From Neelides folsomi (taxonomy: Eukaryota; Arthropoda; Collembola; Neelipleona; Neelidae): DNA of 64,000 nt. Position 1 is the first letter of the stretch. Each line of letters starts with the position of its first letter. The notes beneath the pieces were generated by a model. It did not search any database. It worked only from the letters and a program-made list of their open reading frames with translations, and was not told the DNA's origin. Position numbers and translations under genes: made by a program. Positions 24,801 to 39,800 of the stretch are shown here, piece by piece. Location of the stretch: contig JAQGBZ010000082.1 of NCBI GenBank assembly GCA_034687125.1, forward strand, positions 124,001 to 188,000, in the 5' to 3' direction.

Positions 24801-27800
24801 TTCCTTCATTTTCTGGAAAGGAGCGAAGCTTTGTGGGGAACTTGGGTGCGAAGGATGTAAATTGCAATGACGTTGGGAATTCAAATGGGGAAAGTGAACC
24901 GAACATGTTTCCAAACAAATCCACCGCTATTCTTCATCCATCTTTCCCTCAGCAAACTCCCTCGCCAATTTCCTATGTTAACTTACAATGTAAATCTCCA
25001 TGTTGAGTCCCTATATGTTCAGTCCTTCACAGTCCCTGTATGTACTCATGAGAATCAAAGAAGAATAAATTTTATCCTTCGTTACAAATCCCCTTTGAAA
25101 AATCCTTCCCGCCTTTGCATTTAATTCCTCTTGTATAAATATTGAATGAAGATTTGACAATACTTTTATATTACAATTTACACAAAGACCTTTCTGAACC
25201 AACAAGGAAGAAATTCAAAGAGATATATATATCAGTAAATATCAGTGTTATATAAATATCGAGATTGTAACTGTAGATATAATTGAAAAAGTTATACAAT
25301 ATCGTAATAATGAATTGTACTGTAATAATGATTCATTGTGAAATTTCTTATAGATATTGTATATTTCATCTTGTCGATTTATTGTAGATTTTTAACGACG
25401 CAGAAGCTTAGAGATTTTCAATTGAGCGAATGAATAAGAAAAGGATAGAAATGATTAGGAAATCCTTTCATTCAGAAACCCAAGGAAAGTCAATCAAGGT
25501 AAAGTAAGGGGAAAGTTCTCCCGACTTCTCCGATTATCGGGACAATGCATTACAGAGCTATAATGTTATGATAAAGACGCTACCCGAAAAGCTACATAAG
25601 ACTCTCTCTCTCTAATAAAGATGAATAAGATGATGAATAAGCTCTAAGGAATTGGAATATAGGGAGCGATGTAGAGCGAGGAAATCGATTCAATAATAAT
25701 GATATTCAAATGTTTCTCCTCACTTTTCCCTTCCTTCCCCCTGGTCCTGGAAGGAATCAGAGTGGAGATAAGGAAGGGAATAAATCATGAGATCCAATTA
25801 GAGAAGGAGTAAATGAGCCTTGGATTAAATTACCGAAGAGGAGAAAACCTCGATAAGATTATTTTTAATTGGGGGAACATTTTACCCGATTGAACCTTAA
25901 TTGAATTCATAACTCCGCCAAGGGAGAAATCTGCGGGAATTTAGGAGGAAATTCAATTGGGAAATGTAAAATCGGAAAAGTTTGAAAAGTTATGAAAATC
26001 CTTCGCTACCTTGAACACTCCTTTGGATTTCATTTATCCTATTCGTTCTGGTCTACCTACAGAGATGAATTAGCCGTCAGGATGAAAACAATGAGGATTT
26101 ACATTCCAAACCCCTCTATTTATTACGTCACCTTCACCTACTTCACCTTTACCAAAAGTATTCCAAAACCTAGAATTTACGATTTAATTTATTAGTATAT
26201 AAACTCCCATAATAAAGCTCCTATAAAATATTACCTAATTATTATTTTTACATTCATAACTTTATATATGGTACATTACTTGTATATTTATCTTGATATT
26301 TGCAAATAAACCAAATCCTATTGCTATTTATTAAAAACTCAATGAAGTGAAGTTTTAAATGTGTAAAACCCAGCTTTTCCTCATCATATGAGATTTGAGA
26401 GGGGAAGGGAGAAGGAATTGCTCATCCGCCTGGTTGTTGAATTGGTGCCCGGGCTGTCTGTTCTCCCGGGCATTCTGGTTGTAGTGCCGGTGAGAATGAA
26501 TGAGTCGTGTGGAGGGGGGGCCGCTGATCCTCCCTTCATCTCCGATTAGGGAGGGGGAATATGGAGGGTGAGTGAATGTATCACCTCTGGAGAGAGTCAA
26601 AGAGGATCTCTGTAACAGCCGACCCACCCCGACCGAGATCGATCGAGAAGAGAAGGAACAGGAACGACATTCGATTATCTCAACCTCCGTTGAATTCCAG
26701 GAGGAACATAAACCAAACTCACAGACGACTCCTACATGTACACCAAGACATTTATATGCAGATTATACGAACACCAAACGCCTTCACTCTCCCATTAAAT
26801 CACAATTATCATGCCCAGACATCCAATTCAAAATTTGCAATTGCAAAGAATTGCTTCACTTATCTGTGTCTTATCTTTGCAATTTTATATCAGTCTATAT
26901 GGCTTTTTTGTTAATTTTAAAAAAAATATTTTTCAGACTTTTTTCATACGAATTTTTCTTGTTTATATAAAGTTGATATAAAATCGATATAAATTATAAA
27001 GTAAAATTATAAAATCCACTTTGAGATCCATAAACCCATATTAAATATAATCCATGATCCTAACCTACTCTCCAGACGCTGAGCCAATGCATTTCGCGGT
27101 TTTTGATTTGAATTAGAGTTATATAATTTTAATTGCTATAGATTAAAATTATAATAAGCTTATTCAAATCCTAAAACCCAGGAACTGCATTGGTTCGGCG
27201 TCTGGAGAGTATGTTATATTTAGTAAGTATATAAGTAAAAGGAATTTTAAGTTCATAAATAAAACCCCAAGTTTGTAAATTAACATTTTAAGTTAATATT
27301 TATTTAAGTATGTAAGTACTGTATAAGAAAGTTTGAAAATTAAAGATAGTAATTCTGATATAAAGGGCATAAATCGTTTAACCTTTCTCCTTAAATTTCC
27401 TCAGGTTGTTTGAAAAGCCAACGGGTGAATAATTCCGCAATGAAATAAAAGTGGTTGAGTCAAACACTCAATTTATGTTGGAACGTAATAGAGGAAGTTG
27501 GGTATATATTTAAGAGAAACTCTCCGAGTTAAAAGATCCTTCATGTCATCGATGTTCGCCTCCTTCCGAATCGAGTCGGTCAAACCTTCGTTCCTATCCA
27601 AACTCTTCTTCAATATTCTTCTCCGTCCGAATCCCCCGAAATCGAGCGGAATTGAATATAAAAAACGGACTTTGGGAAAATGGGCCTTTCTCGTCCGTTT
27701 CGCTCATCACTTTTGAAGTGAATTGGACGATTTCCACATTTTAAAAAATTCCTCCAATTCCTTTGGTCTCCCCAACCAAAAACCTCATTTTTCTCATCCA

Positions 27801-30800
27801 CTTCCCCTTCCAAGTCCAAGTCAAGTCCAAGGAGACTTCAAAATCTCCCTCAGACTTTTTCTTCCTCTGATTCTTTCTCCCTCTGGCTCAGTGGGAGAAA
27901 AACGAATTTGTGAGAGATTTGGAACATGAGGGAGAAAAATCCTCTCCCTCCTTTACGTCATTCTTAAGAGTAATTAATCGATTCTTCCTAATTGTCTTCC
28001 CCACTATAAGACAATTTATAAGACCATTTATAAGACGTCATATGACAAAATGATAGGACAAATTCATATGGGAAAGTTCAGACATATATGACAAAATTTC
28101 CATTATGACAAAATTGCCAAAATGACAAAACTACCTATACGAGAAAATGATAGGAAATAAGAAGTTGATTCGGTTCAGTTCCCCCACCGAAATCTAAAAA
28201 AAATGTTGAAGAAGGCGGTGGCGGATAAATCAAGAGAAAAAGAAGGATGACTCCTTCCCCTCTCCAATAACACAATCAACAAAGGTCGAAAACAAACAAC
28301 CGCACGTGTAAATACAGCTATTCTTAAATTCCTCCACGATTCGACGACTCAACACACGTTTCCACATTTATGCTCACGTTTCCACACACACGCTCCATTC
28401 CCAGTAGTTGAGATTAGAGGTAAGGTACAAGGGTTAAAAGAGTTTAAACCTTGGGTTAAAGAATCAAGAAAGGCCAAAGGAAGAAAAAGTTAGAAAATAA
28501 ATAACAAATCCCTTGTGGATCCTTTGACTAAATTAAACAATGCATGTTGGTCGTAACCGACAAATCTGCATTGAAACTTGCCATATATCTAAAAACACAA
28601 AATTAGATATAACTGTACCATATACAATATAATGCTATTTGTACGTGCCTATATAATATATTTTATATATCGTAACTTTTAATATCAATTTCCCTATTTA
28701 AATAGTACGTTATATTTAATGTTATAGGGCTATATCAAACATTGTTGAAGTTGGATTGTTCCGGGTAAAGAAAAATGAGTTTTCCCCAAAGTCCCATCTG
28801 AAGCGAGTCGAAGGTAATGGGAGTTTCTCTCTATAGGTCTTCAATTGATGAGACACGGGAGGAGAATAACTCCAAATTCCCCAACATTACAAAGAAATCC
28901 CTCGTAAATGAGAAAAGAACCTTTTGAACATTCCTCGCTTTCTCACTTGTCTCCAAACGAGAAAACTTGAAGACCCAAACAGCCCCAAAGACATGAGGAG
29001 CTCAGGAGGAGCTTTAAGGCTAATAATATTCAAATGATTTATTCACCTTGGCAAAATCAATTTTCAACGTACAGCATCCGGAATAGATGTCCGCCCCGTG
29101 AAGATTCTCCTTAGCCCGCTTGGCACACTCAACATTCTCAAATTCAACCTAGAAAGAAAAATTATAAATTCATTCATTATATTTAAAAAAAATTCAATAA
29201 TTAAAATATAAAATTTCAGTTTTTTTAATTTTTCACTCAATTTTTATAAATAAATTCAAGCCTTCAATAAATTAAATATTAAAAGCCAATTTATATGAAA
29301 AAAGGCTGCATATAAAAAAGCTAAAAAACGAAGAAATGTAGAGGTTAAAAAGCAAGGTAAAAATAGACATAAAATTGAGGTGAAACGAGAAGTTCAAAAT
29401 GAAGGTAAAAGTATTAAAAAGGGGATAAAAGGAAATAAAAGAAAGATCTTCAATTCGCCGAAAAAGCTTTATAAAACTGGGAAAGTATCACTAGAAAGAA
29501 AAAAAATCCGGATTGTGATTTGAATGGGTTGGATAAATCAGGAATGAAAAAGATGGGTAGACAAACGTTGTCTGCTATCGACACATTTCTTCCTCATAAC
29601 TCTTCAAATCCTTCGCTGTCTCTCAAAGATTTCAAGTTTTTTAAAAATATAAAAATCCCTTCAAAAGCCTTCAACTTTCCCCTTTCATTTTTCCATTCTT
29701 TTTCCCCTTCACAAAAGTCTCCTCGGTTTCTGAATCTAAATCTTTGATATAAAATCGGAGTATAACTCAATTGGACATCTTATTACATATATTACATCTT
29801 GACATAATGATATTTCCATATCCGTATCTAAATATCATATCCATAAATACCATACATTCCTTCTTAAATATCTGTTCTAATACAGTTGAATGTATAAAAT
29901 ATATTCTATCCTATATGTTAATATATTATCTGTATATTCCATATCAATCCACTGTTTATGCACAGTGTTTATACGATTTGATACGAAGAAATATAGTGAT
30001 GGGTTTATATAAAAAAGTAACAAAGTATGGTGTATATGGAAAAGATATAAATTCTTCTCACGAGGACTTGAGACATCTCCTGAGGATATTATCTCCATTT
30101 CGTCCCCCAAAAATTGATTCTTATTGATAAAGTCAGAAGCGAAAAAGGATCCATAATTCTTCATAGAGCTGACTTATTGAGTTAACATACAAAATAGAGC
30201 TAAATATCACAACTATCTATTCAGATCATATATTTAGAGTATATTTTAAGTAATGTGATCCATAATGGGGAAATCTGAAGAATCTGGAAATTCGAGATCT
30301 TCATATAAACCTCTGTGTATGTTTAAGAGAATGTCAGTCAAAGTAAGTCTAATAATGAACCTAAATATTGAACCCAATATTGAACCTAAATAGTGAACCT
30401 AAATAGTGAGCCTAATAGTAAACTAAAATAGTGAACCTAATGATGAACCCAATAGCGAAGATCCTATTCTAATAGTGAACCTAATATTGCACCTAATAGC
30501 AATCTCCTAATAGCAAGGGGAGATGACAGTAAATAATAATACAGACACGAGCACACCGGCAGGGAAAGAAATTCGAGTAGCTAAACAAACTTGGGCCCAT
30601 TAAATATGATGAGCAGAGGAAATAGTTAAATAAAGTTAAAGGAAAATTAAAGGAAAAGAAAGGGAGAGGAAAAGGAAAAGGAAAGTCGGAAGGAGTTAAA
30701 AATGAAGGGAAATTTATTTTCCAAAGAATTGGAGATGGTGAGGAGTTGAAGATATATTACAAGACTAACTGCCAGACTTTACAAAACTTTTCCCAATAAA

Positions 30801-33800
30801 TCCCCTTCTTTTTCCCTTGAATCCACTCGAAATCAAATTAAGACCATCTGTGGAACAAAAACGCCTTTCCTCCACGATTAAAAATTCTTCAGCCCAAATT
30901 GAACCAAAAATTGAAAAGTGAAGGATCGAAATTGAAGAGCTCAAGCGGGGGAAAAGGAAAAGCAAATTTTAAAATTGGTACAAACCACCAGAGAATCCAA
31001 ATTAATTAAAAAAATTAATTATCTTTTATTTACTTAAATGTAAATAACAATATCTCTTATATCCATTCAATTCAATTCCGATAAATTCCTCCAGGATTCT
31101 TCAATTAAATTTCTCAGTCCAAATTCCCCATCCAATCTTCAAGTCCAATTGGAACATTAAGTGAAATTGCAGGCCCGGTGTAAATCAATAGGAAGTTGTT
31201 CATTATAAAACCTATTTATTAAACGGCCTCCTGTTTATTCCGAAGGTTCTTCCCTGGACTGAGTAATTAAATTGATTGTCTCAACAGTTTCAAAATTCCT
31301 CCCGGTGTTGGGCAGGAATTGGAAATTTGGGGAATGGGAAGAGAATTAAACGAGGAAAATCGGAATTTAAGAGAGCGGAGGGAAAAGGGAGCAAATTGGG
31401 GAACCACAGGAAGCCATAAAGCCAAATTCTGTATTTCTCCCCTTTTCCCACCGACCTTCCACACCGGAGAGAAATGAGAGGGATTTTGAATTGAAATCCT
31501 ATCTCCGTCTATCAAATTACTTTACGACTCTTCTCTTTTACTCGGCGTTTATGTCTCCGAAGTGATCCGGAACAATCTTATTACAACATCCCGTCTATTT
31601 AACTCGCAAATTCCCATCCACAAAAGCTCACAATTTAAACATTAAATTCTCTCTTGCATCATCACCCAAATTCCAAAAACTTTTATACAAATTATATCTC
31701 TTAAATACATACAAAATATTTACATATATACCTACACATAAACAAATACCATAAATAAACAGAATCTATAAAATAGACACAAAATACATATCAATAAATA
31801 TTCCAAAGTTTTATATATAAATTTTATATTTTATTCTTTTTACAAGTTTATAAAAAAACCTAAGAATCAAAGTATGGTAAATGTAGAGAATAAATAAATA
31901 TAAATTATTAAGAAAAAATGTAAAAACTGGAGACTTAATGGGGAAGAATAATGTAAGGATCTTCTTTGATAGTTTTTAGGAAACTTTTAGGGAATTTTCC
32001 TGGTTCTTAACGACCCACTAATGTGTCCGGAAGCTGCTAAACAATTTCTTTATTAAAATGAAAGCGGGATGTCTCGCGGCGACGTTTTCCCTTCAACCAA
32101 CTTCAAGCTTCTTACAAAAAGAACAAAAGCGATTTTAAAATTCCTCTCAACGGGGATTTGGCGGGGTGAAATGAATGGCTTTTTCTCTTCCATGAGCTCC
32201 AGGAATTTTGGCACAAAGTGGGATATCAAGAATGGAGAAGGATGGGCAAGTTTTAAAAAGATTTTCGGGCCATTAAAAGACAATTTGGCGGGGAGGAGGG
32301 GAAGGAGGGGAAAATTGGTTCTTTTCCATCTCCTCCACACTTCTCCTCCGTCTCCTCCATCTTTCCTCCTCCAGTCAATCTGGTAAGGTTCATCTAAATA
32401 AATGGCCCGCGAAAACATCCAAGCCCATCAATCTGCAAAAGTCATTCGAAAGCCACTTTCAAAACCTTATTCAAAAACCCTATTCAAAAATCCTATCCAA
32501 AACCCTATTCGAAATCCTATTCAAAATCCCATTCAAAAATTCTTTCCTTAAATTCTGAACTCAAACCTTAAGAAACACATCTTTTGATATCCTTTAGATC
32601 CTGTAAGATTTTTGAATTCGAATTCCAGAGATTCGGTCTTGTATCATGAATTATGGTTTTTACGAGAGAGGTAAAAGACCAAATGAGATGAGCGGAGCGA
32701 ATAAAAGAATTTTTATTATCCAAATTCCTACAAATAAAAAAGGAATTCGGAAATGTCAAAACAAAGGTTAAGATCCGCAATTCCATTTATAAAAAACATT
32801 CCATAACAAATCCATATGAATCATATGATATCATTCACTTCACCTCCTTTTCCCCTTTTTCTCCATTGATCCCATAATAATAAATACAATATTTCCTCCA
32901 TTCAATTTCGACATTTATGATCAATTGGAAAAGTCCGAATGTTGTGCAACAATTAGAATAATGTCAAGCACTTTCCTAAATTACACAACTTGGATCAAAA
33001 CATATTGCAATACTCAATTTAACTCTTTCAATGTTGTTAGCCGTCAAGCAGTTGAATCCATTAAATGAATCCCAACAACAACACATGTTTCCTATTTAGC
33101 CCTATTATGAATCCAATGAGGAAAGTTTCTTAATAACAACTCATGTCAGTTCCAAATATAAAAGAAATACCAACATATGTACAACAGCATATGTAAGTGA
33201 AATATTTCTAAATGTATATTTATCAAAAAAGAAATGAAATATTTAAGATAGATACACATCAAAAAAATATCAAATATAATACAATCTGAAAACTCTTCAA
33301 TAAAACTCAATCAAGTTCAATTACTATTTATTAAGTGATATTTTTATTATAAATCTCGTTATTATGAAAAATGAATTGAGGAAGACGTTTCTTTTCTCTT
33401 CCAATCCCCCTTCAAATCTCCCCCCCGAAAGTAAAGGTTAAGATGGATGGAAAAAGTCCATAAAGAAACTTTGGTGCTGAAATTGAGGATGTTAAAAAGA
33501 CGAGGTCTTTTCCTTCCTTTTCTCATCTCATCGGAGCCAGACGAGATTTGGAGCAAATGGGGAAATAAGCTTAGCGAGGGCTGTTGACTCAAATGAACGT
33601 TATCTTAAGTAGATGCGGAGTCCGGAGGAGAAAGAAAATGGAACGATTCAGTTCTTAAAAGAACCCCAAAAACAATTCACTTCTTAATTCACTCAGCTCC
33701 CCCCTTCTTCGATAAATAATGAACGAGAGAATTTTCTTATCCCACCCAAATAGGAAAATAATACAAAACTTTTGACCAATTCCCTTGAGAGCTTCCTTAA

Positions 33801-36800
33801 CAGACTTTCTCCCTAATCCTTTCCAATAGCTTCCCTTAACTTCTTTAACTCCTATACAACTATAAAACTTTACATACTTACCTATAACAATATACTACCA
33901 ATATCAATATAATACTATTACCTAACTACACATGTACCAAAATGTATGGTACTTCAACCAATTTATATAGCTATGATACTTCCAAATTGCCACCCTATAA
34001 CCACTGTGAAAATCCTCCTTATAAAACTAATAGGCTTTAAATTATATTTAAAGGAAAACAAGGAACCACACTCCTGAGTTATAATTATAATGGACGTTCA
34101 ACAAACAAGTGGAGAGAAAAAACGTGCACATTTTCAAAATGTCCTCCTTTGGTCCATCACCAAATTCATCAGAGTTCACAAGAACCTAAAGGGGAAATAA
34201 TTCCACAAAGTCTTGGGAAAGTAATTCCTAAAACAAAGAGAGCCCTTTGAGTATAAAAAACCCCAAGTTTTGTTTCCCTCACCCAGTCGCCCATTACCGT
34301 CCATTACAGCCCTTTCCTAATGTATTATTTATCGTTTAGACATGAAAGGAGAAGGAGAAAGTGCACAAAATGCCCGAACGTGTCATTCGCTCCCTCCAAC
34401 GACCTCACAACCCGAAAAGACCCGAAAAACGCCCAAAAATAAGGAAAAAAAGTCTTAAAACAAAGGGACCAAAATTCCATTCAATTTTCCACTTGAGGAA
34501 AACAAAAGAAACTTTCCTCAAGGTATTATTTGATATCATTATGTGTGATATCATTAACTTATTTTTATTCCTTTGCTTTATGTCTCTTCCTCCACAATTT
34601 CTAAACTTTTTTCATGCCTTGCAGCTTTCCATTTTCTTTAACAAAACGGATCCTTTTACATCACACAAATAAAGCCAACAGCCAAGTTTCATAAATTGGT
34701 GCCAACTTGGTGGAAAAATTTTTTTGCCAAGTGTTGGGAAAAGCAATGGGAAAGTATTATTTTCGCAAAATGCCTTTAGAGGTAATTGTGATTGTGATGG
34801 TGAAAAGTGTTGAAAAAGAAAGTGTTGAAGTCTTTTCCTTTTCCTCACTTTGAGATTCATTAAGAGTGGTCGGAGTAAATAGAGGGGAATGACTCCATTT
34901 CTCACGACCTGAACAAAATGAAGAGTTAGATGGGGATTTGAGATACGCACTTTATTATTACTCATAGCATCATAGCTACAAAATCATATCTCCCTCCAAC
35001 ATCTTCTTCATAGCACCCTTTAGTCTCTTAAGCCTTAAGCCTTAACTCAACTTCTCTCCAACAGTTTCTTCCAAGTTATGTGTAAAATAATAGAAGCATA
35101 AAAGTGTGTACTTCGGATGAGGGAATTTCATCTCCAACATTAAAGACCTACTCGGCTTATTGAACAATTTATCGTAATTCATTCTACTGGAAAATTATGA
35201 ACTTACGTTCAACACGAGGAAAGATCTTGTATAAATTATAGCCATAATAGAATCATTATAAACCACCATATTGCACCCTAAACTATACCTATACATTATA
35301 CTATATATCCATATAACTTTCTATAACTTTAACACTTGGTGAATTTTCGCTAAATACAATGTAATGTATATTATGTAATTCCTTATAAATACAATTTTAT
35401 TTCTTATATATTAGCTACATATCGGTACGGTACTCAAATAATCGAATATAATTCTTTTAGTAATCGTGCGAATTTCTTATAAGGATAGGAATAAAGTGTA
35501 TCAAGTATTGAAGTGCGAAATGTGCCAAGATTTTTTAACGTACTTGCTTGGGATCATAAATTGTTCCGCAAAGTGTGTTCATCCCCGTGATGCCATCGGG
35601 AGTTTTATGACTTCCCCGATTATTTTCTCAGCCTCTCTCCTTTAAGTGGCAGTTAAAATGGCGAGATTTGAAACCTCAATTTGCATTTACTCGCCCTTCG
35701 TGTGTTAATGAGGGAGGAGGTGTAGAGGTCGGATCTCAACTTCCTTTCTCTTCCTTTTCCTCCTTCGCGATCTCCTTCCGGTTTCCTCGAGAGAGCTTTT
35801 AAAAATTCTCCTCCTTTCACCCAAAGTTTGGGCGTAAAGTTTCTCCTCTTTTATTTACTTCTTTCCCTCTCCCTCTCTTTATGAATAATCTCTAATTCAT
35901 CCGACCTCATTAAATTCCCACGGCCCTCCAGAGACCCCCAAAATCCCCATTCTTCATGGAGAAAAAAAGAATCCTTCATTCCTCCTCATGAAACATGCAC
36001 CAAACCTTCACTCAACCCAAGCTCGCCCAGTCAATTTGAGAAAAATCTCCAAATTGACTTTTTACCTTTCCCTTCAATCATTCCGTCTCTTTCATGAAAA
36101 ATTAGTTCAATTCCGTGAGAAGAATTGAACACTCCGAGACAAGAATTGAACAGGGGGAGGGGAATTGAAACTCAAAATTAAAAAATTAAAACCATTTTCA
36201 AATTGAGCCGGAAAAATAATAAGTGAATTCTCCTGGTTCATTTCCCCCAAGTCACTCAAGAAGAATTAAATGATTTGAAATTGCATGGAGGAAATTAAAA
36301 AAATGTTGAAATTGACGGGAGAAAATTAAATAATGCGAAAATGAGGAGAAATTAATCCTCAAGGAATATGAGAAAAGGAAAATTGTATAAAAATAGAAGC
36401 AAAAAAGCAAAACGCAGGAAGTAGAAATTAATTAAGCATTAATTTAAATAAAAGGATTTAAAAATTCTCACCATTGCTTGAACTCCATGTTTTTTGAAAA
36501 CAACGATCCTAAAGACCTGTCCATGGGAGGAGCAGATGGTGTGGAGCACATCCTAGAGAAAAAGAAGAATGTGAGTAATCATGGCTTACCATGTGTAAAC
36601 ATTTTCATCACTCACGCCGTCTTCTTCTCAATCATTCTTCTTTATAAACTAAACTCTATACATTCTCCCATACACTGTGTATGATACACATCCACATGGA
36701 TATTCCTATTATATAAAAGTTTTAACTTACCGTTGTGATCGGATACATCGGGTTGAGAATGGTAAAGAGAAGAATGTGATTCACGCGCTCTGATTCCTCC

Positions 36801-39800
36801 CTGGAAATTTATAAAATCTCATTACTACCATTAAAAAACCAACTGTTCCTTTATTTCCCTATACCATATACCTACTTATATTCATATCATATAAGTACAT
36901 TTCTCTCTAAAATTCCCTATACATATGTTTATTCTAATATCAGTTATATCATATATCAGTAAATATAAAATAGCTTTAAATTATATTTATAAATATCATT
37001 ATCATTCTTGGTACAAAAAAGTACAATTTATAATGAATATTGATATACAGTATTTGTTTCTTGTATTTGTATTGTAGCTTAAACAAATAATGTAACAATA
37101 TCTAGATAGTTAACCAGTATAAATTTAAATATACGATGTAAGATAAGTAGCTGAAGACACATATGTAAAAGAACCATATGTGTTGATACTGTTAAATACC
37201 GCTATTCTTTCCAAATGTAAATTCCCCGTCCATCTGTTCGTAATCCCACGAAAAAAACTTTTTTCGCTCAACATTATTCAAATAAAATTGGTCGAATGAA
37301 TTCCCCGCAAAAAATATCCTTCATTTCTCTCCTTTTTATTTCTTCACCATATGAGAGCCGAAGAGATTTGGAAATAAAAAAGGAAATTTCCTCTCCACAC
37401 AATGGGAGGTCAATGGAAAGGAGTCAAAATGAAAATCAATTTGGAAAGTCTCCACTTTAAAATGAGTTCCTTAAAGGAGAAATCCCCTCCCATTGATTTT
37501 CAATCAAACCTTAATAAATTCACAAATTCTTTTTTTTATTCCCTATACAAAAAACCTCTGATGACCTTTAACGACCTATGATGACATGGCCATAAAAACC
37601 TAAACTCAACAATAAAATTGTATTTTAATATTTAACCCCATTTGCAACAATGTAATGAAAATAAAATAGTTAAATCAAATTAGTCTTTAAAAATTCCAAA
37701 TTCCTTAAATGAATATAAAAACTATTTTTATTTGTGTAATTTCCATTTGCTATAATTTCCCAATTTTCATTTAATGTTATTTTAATGTATTTTGTCCCAT
37801 AAGGACATTTTTGAATTTTTGGGGGGAGTTGAAAAGGAAATTAAAGTCATTTCCATTCCAAATGCAAGAGGAATTTGCCTTGGGAAAAGCTGGGAAGGTA
37901 AAAGGAAAAAAATAAGTTTTCTCTCTTATGATAAGAATGTCTTTAGGGGTCCTTAAGAGGCTCATTTAGAATTCCAGAGAGGAAATATGTAGAATGACCG
38001 GGAATAAGACTTGACTTCTCTTCGCATTTAAATAAAGATGGGCCGGGGGAAAATGGACTTGGTTTCATAAGTTGTGGAGGGCATTACATAACTACTGTTA
38101 CGGGAACTTTGTAAATGGGTTGGAAATCCCCGGGTATTATGAGAGAGGGAAAAGAGACTTTATTGCTTCGTTTCGAGGAGTCAAGGATCACTTGTTCCTT
38201 CGCCCCGCCGAAAACTCCCCTTCATTCCCCTCTTGGGGATAAATCCAACAGAATCCACTTTTATTTACTTTGCTTTCCTCCTTCAAATACGTGGGAATTT
38301 TAAATTAGTCAAAAAAAATATTTCCACTGAAAAAATATTCTTCATTTTTCAAAAATGTAAAAAAATCTTCAATAAAAACTCAATTAATAATCCATTTTAA
38401 AAATATATAAACTATTAAAATATTTTAATAATCGATAAAATTTAATACAGTTTCTAAACTCTTCAAGCATCTTTTAAGATTTAAAGAAACTAATAAATAT
38501 TCTTAATGTTAGTTTAGTTTGTTTTATTTATGTGTTTTTGGTATTATAAATTTTCATGTTTAATTAAGTGTATTGTAAGTGTAAATTGTCAATTTGTAAA
38601 ATTTTAAATTAACCCGAGAAGGTTATTTTGTATCATAAGGATTTAGTTCATTTGGGCCATTAGGGTTTCCCGCTACAACTCTTCAAACCCCGTTCAATTA
38701 GCGACCACTCGAGTTCCCCAGGGAATCCGAATCGAATTCCTCCAAAAAGCCCGTGGTGCATAATAATTGGATCCTCCTCCATGGCCGCCAAAGACAAGAG
38801 AGGAGGGAAGTATAAAAATTCCTCCCGACCCGTAGACATCTTTCCTAACTACGTGTCATTCATTCGGAGCCAATTACGAACATTGGAGAAAATCGTAGGA
38901 GATTTCACAATTTCTCTCGAGGATCAGTCTGGGTGGCAATAAAGTGGATTTAATCCAACTCTCCCCTTCTGTCACGCTCTCCCGATATTTTTATTCCCGC
39001 CATTCCCTCCCTTCCCCAAGACTCTCCCGAAACTACCCGAAATTTTTATAAAACATTCTTTTAACACTCTTAATATGGCTTATAAGCTCTAATGCTCTAA
39101 TAACATCTTATACCCTTAACCAACTACATTCTTCTTTTACTGCTCTGTATATCGTCGTAAAAGCCTATTTATTGACTTTGATATCGATATGTCAATAAGA
39201 GTCAAAGCCTTTGACTCAAATGTCTTATAAGACCAAGACCAAGACCGAAAACGGAGTACATATAAACTATATTAAATCTATCTGTATATATATAATAAGA
39301 AAGAAGTTCCGTCTCATATAATCACATAGAACAAATTTAATTTTCAGCATTTGGGCTTATAAGAGCTTTACAAATTGCCTGTCGGACGGCGAACCACAAT
39401 GAAATTCTCGTCCCACTATTTCATTTCCCCCAACTCTTTTCAAAACCCTCCCGAAGAAGAAAGTAAGAAATTTGAATAAAATGAAAAGGTTAGGAAAGTT
39501 TGAAAATTAATTTCCTTTAATTCTCCCCGCCTTCCCTCGTCCTTTATTTCCCGCTCTCCTTTATGATTTCCTCTTTTTACTCCGACCAGGTTCAAAGGGC
39601 ATAAATTGAGAATAAGTGACAAGCGTTTGCCAATATTGCACTTTGGGGAGTATCGGAGTAAATGAGAATGTTCATAATATCTCAACTATCCCAAATTACA
39701 TTTCCCTCCCACTCACGTCCTTTTCTTAACATAATAGGGGAAAAGTAAATATAATAGAATGAGATATTATTACAGATATTGCTAACCTGATATACCATAT

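Larger units (their letters stand above)
19781..29046 (-). other. HNRNPL: hnRNP L intron 5 (9.3 kb)
   Basis: This intron lies between exons 5 and 6 and so interrupts the conserved FAK-PSKLNV segment. It contains the candidate alternative last exon (26355-26609), a fold-back element (27066-27211), a tgacaaaat repeat cluster near 28000-28150 and several copies of a tatggtata word. GC-richer patches at 22027-22330 and 27530-27720 have no recognisable product. Confidence 0.55.
29149..36471 (-). other. HNRNPL: hnRNP L intron 4 (7.3 kb)
   Basis: This is non-coding DNA between exons 4 and 5. Two degenerate tandem arrays (30355-30500, 32453-32545) and several polypurine/polypyrimidine blocks stand out. 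Open frames at 31267-31515 and 32053-32418 are GC-richer but unrecognisable. Confidence 0.55.

Noticed and set aside
26572-26970. 132-codon plus-strand frame overlapping the candidate alternative exon
   Set aside because: It has no donor or acceptor in a useful place, runs into AT-rich intron and resembles nothing; the minus-strand reading has better signals.
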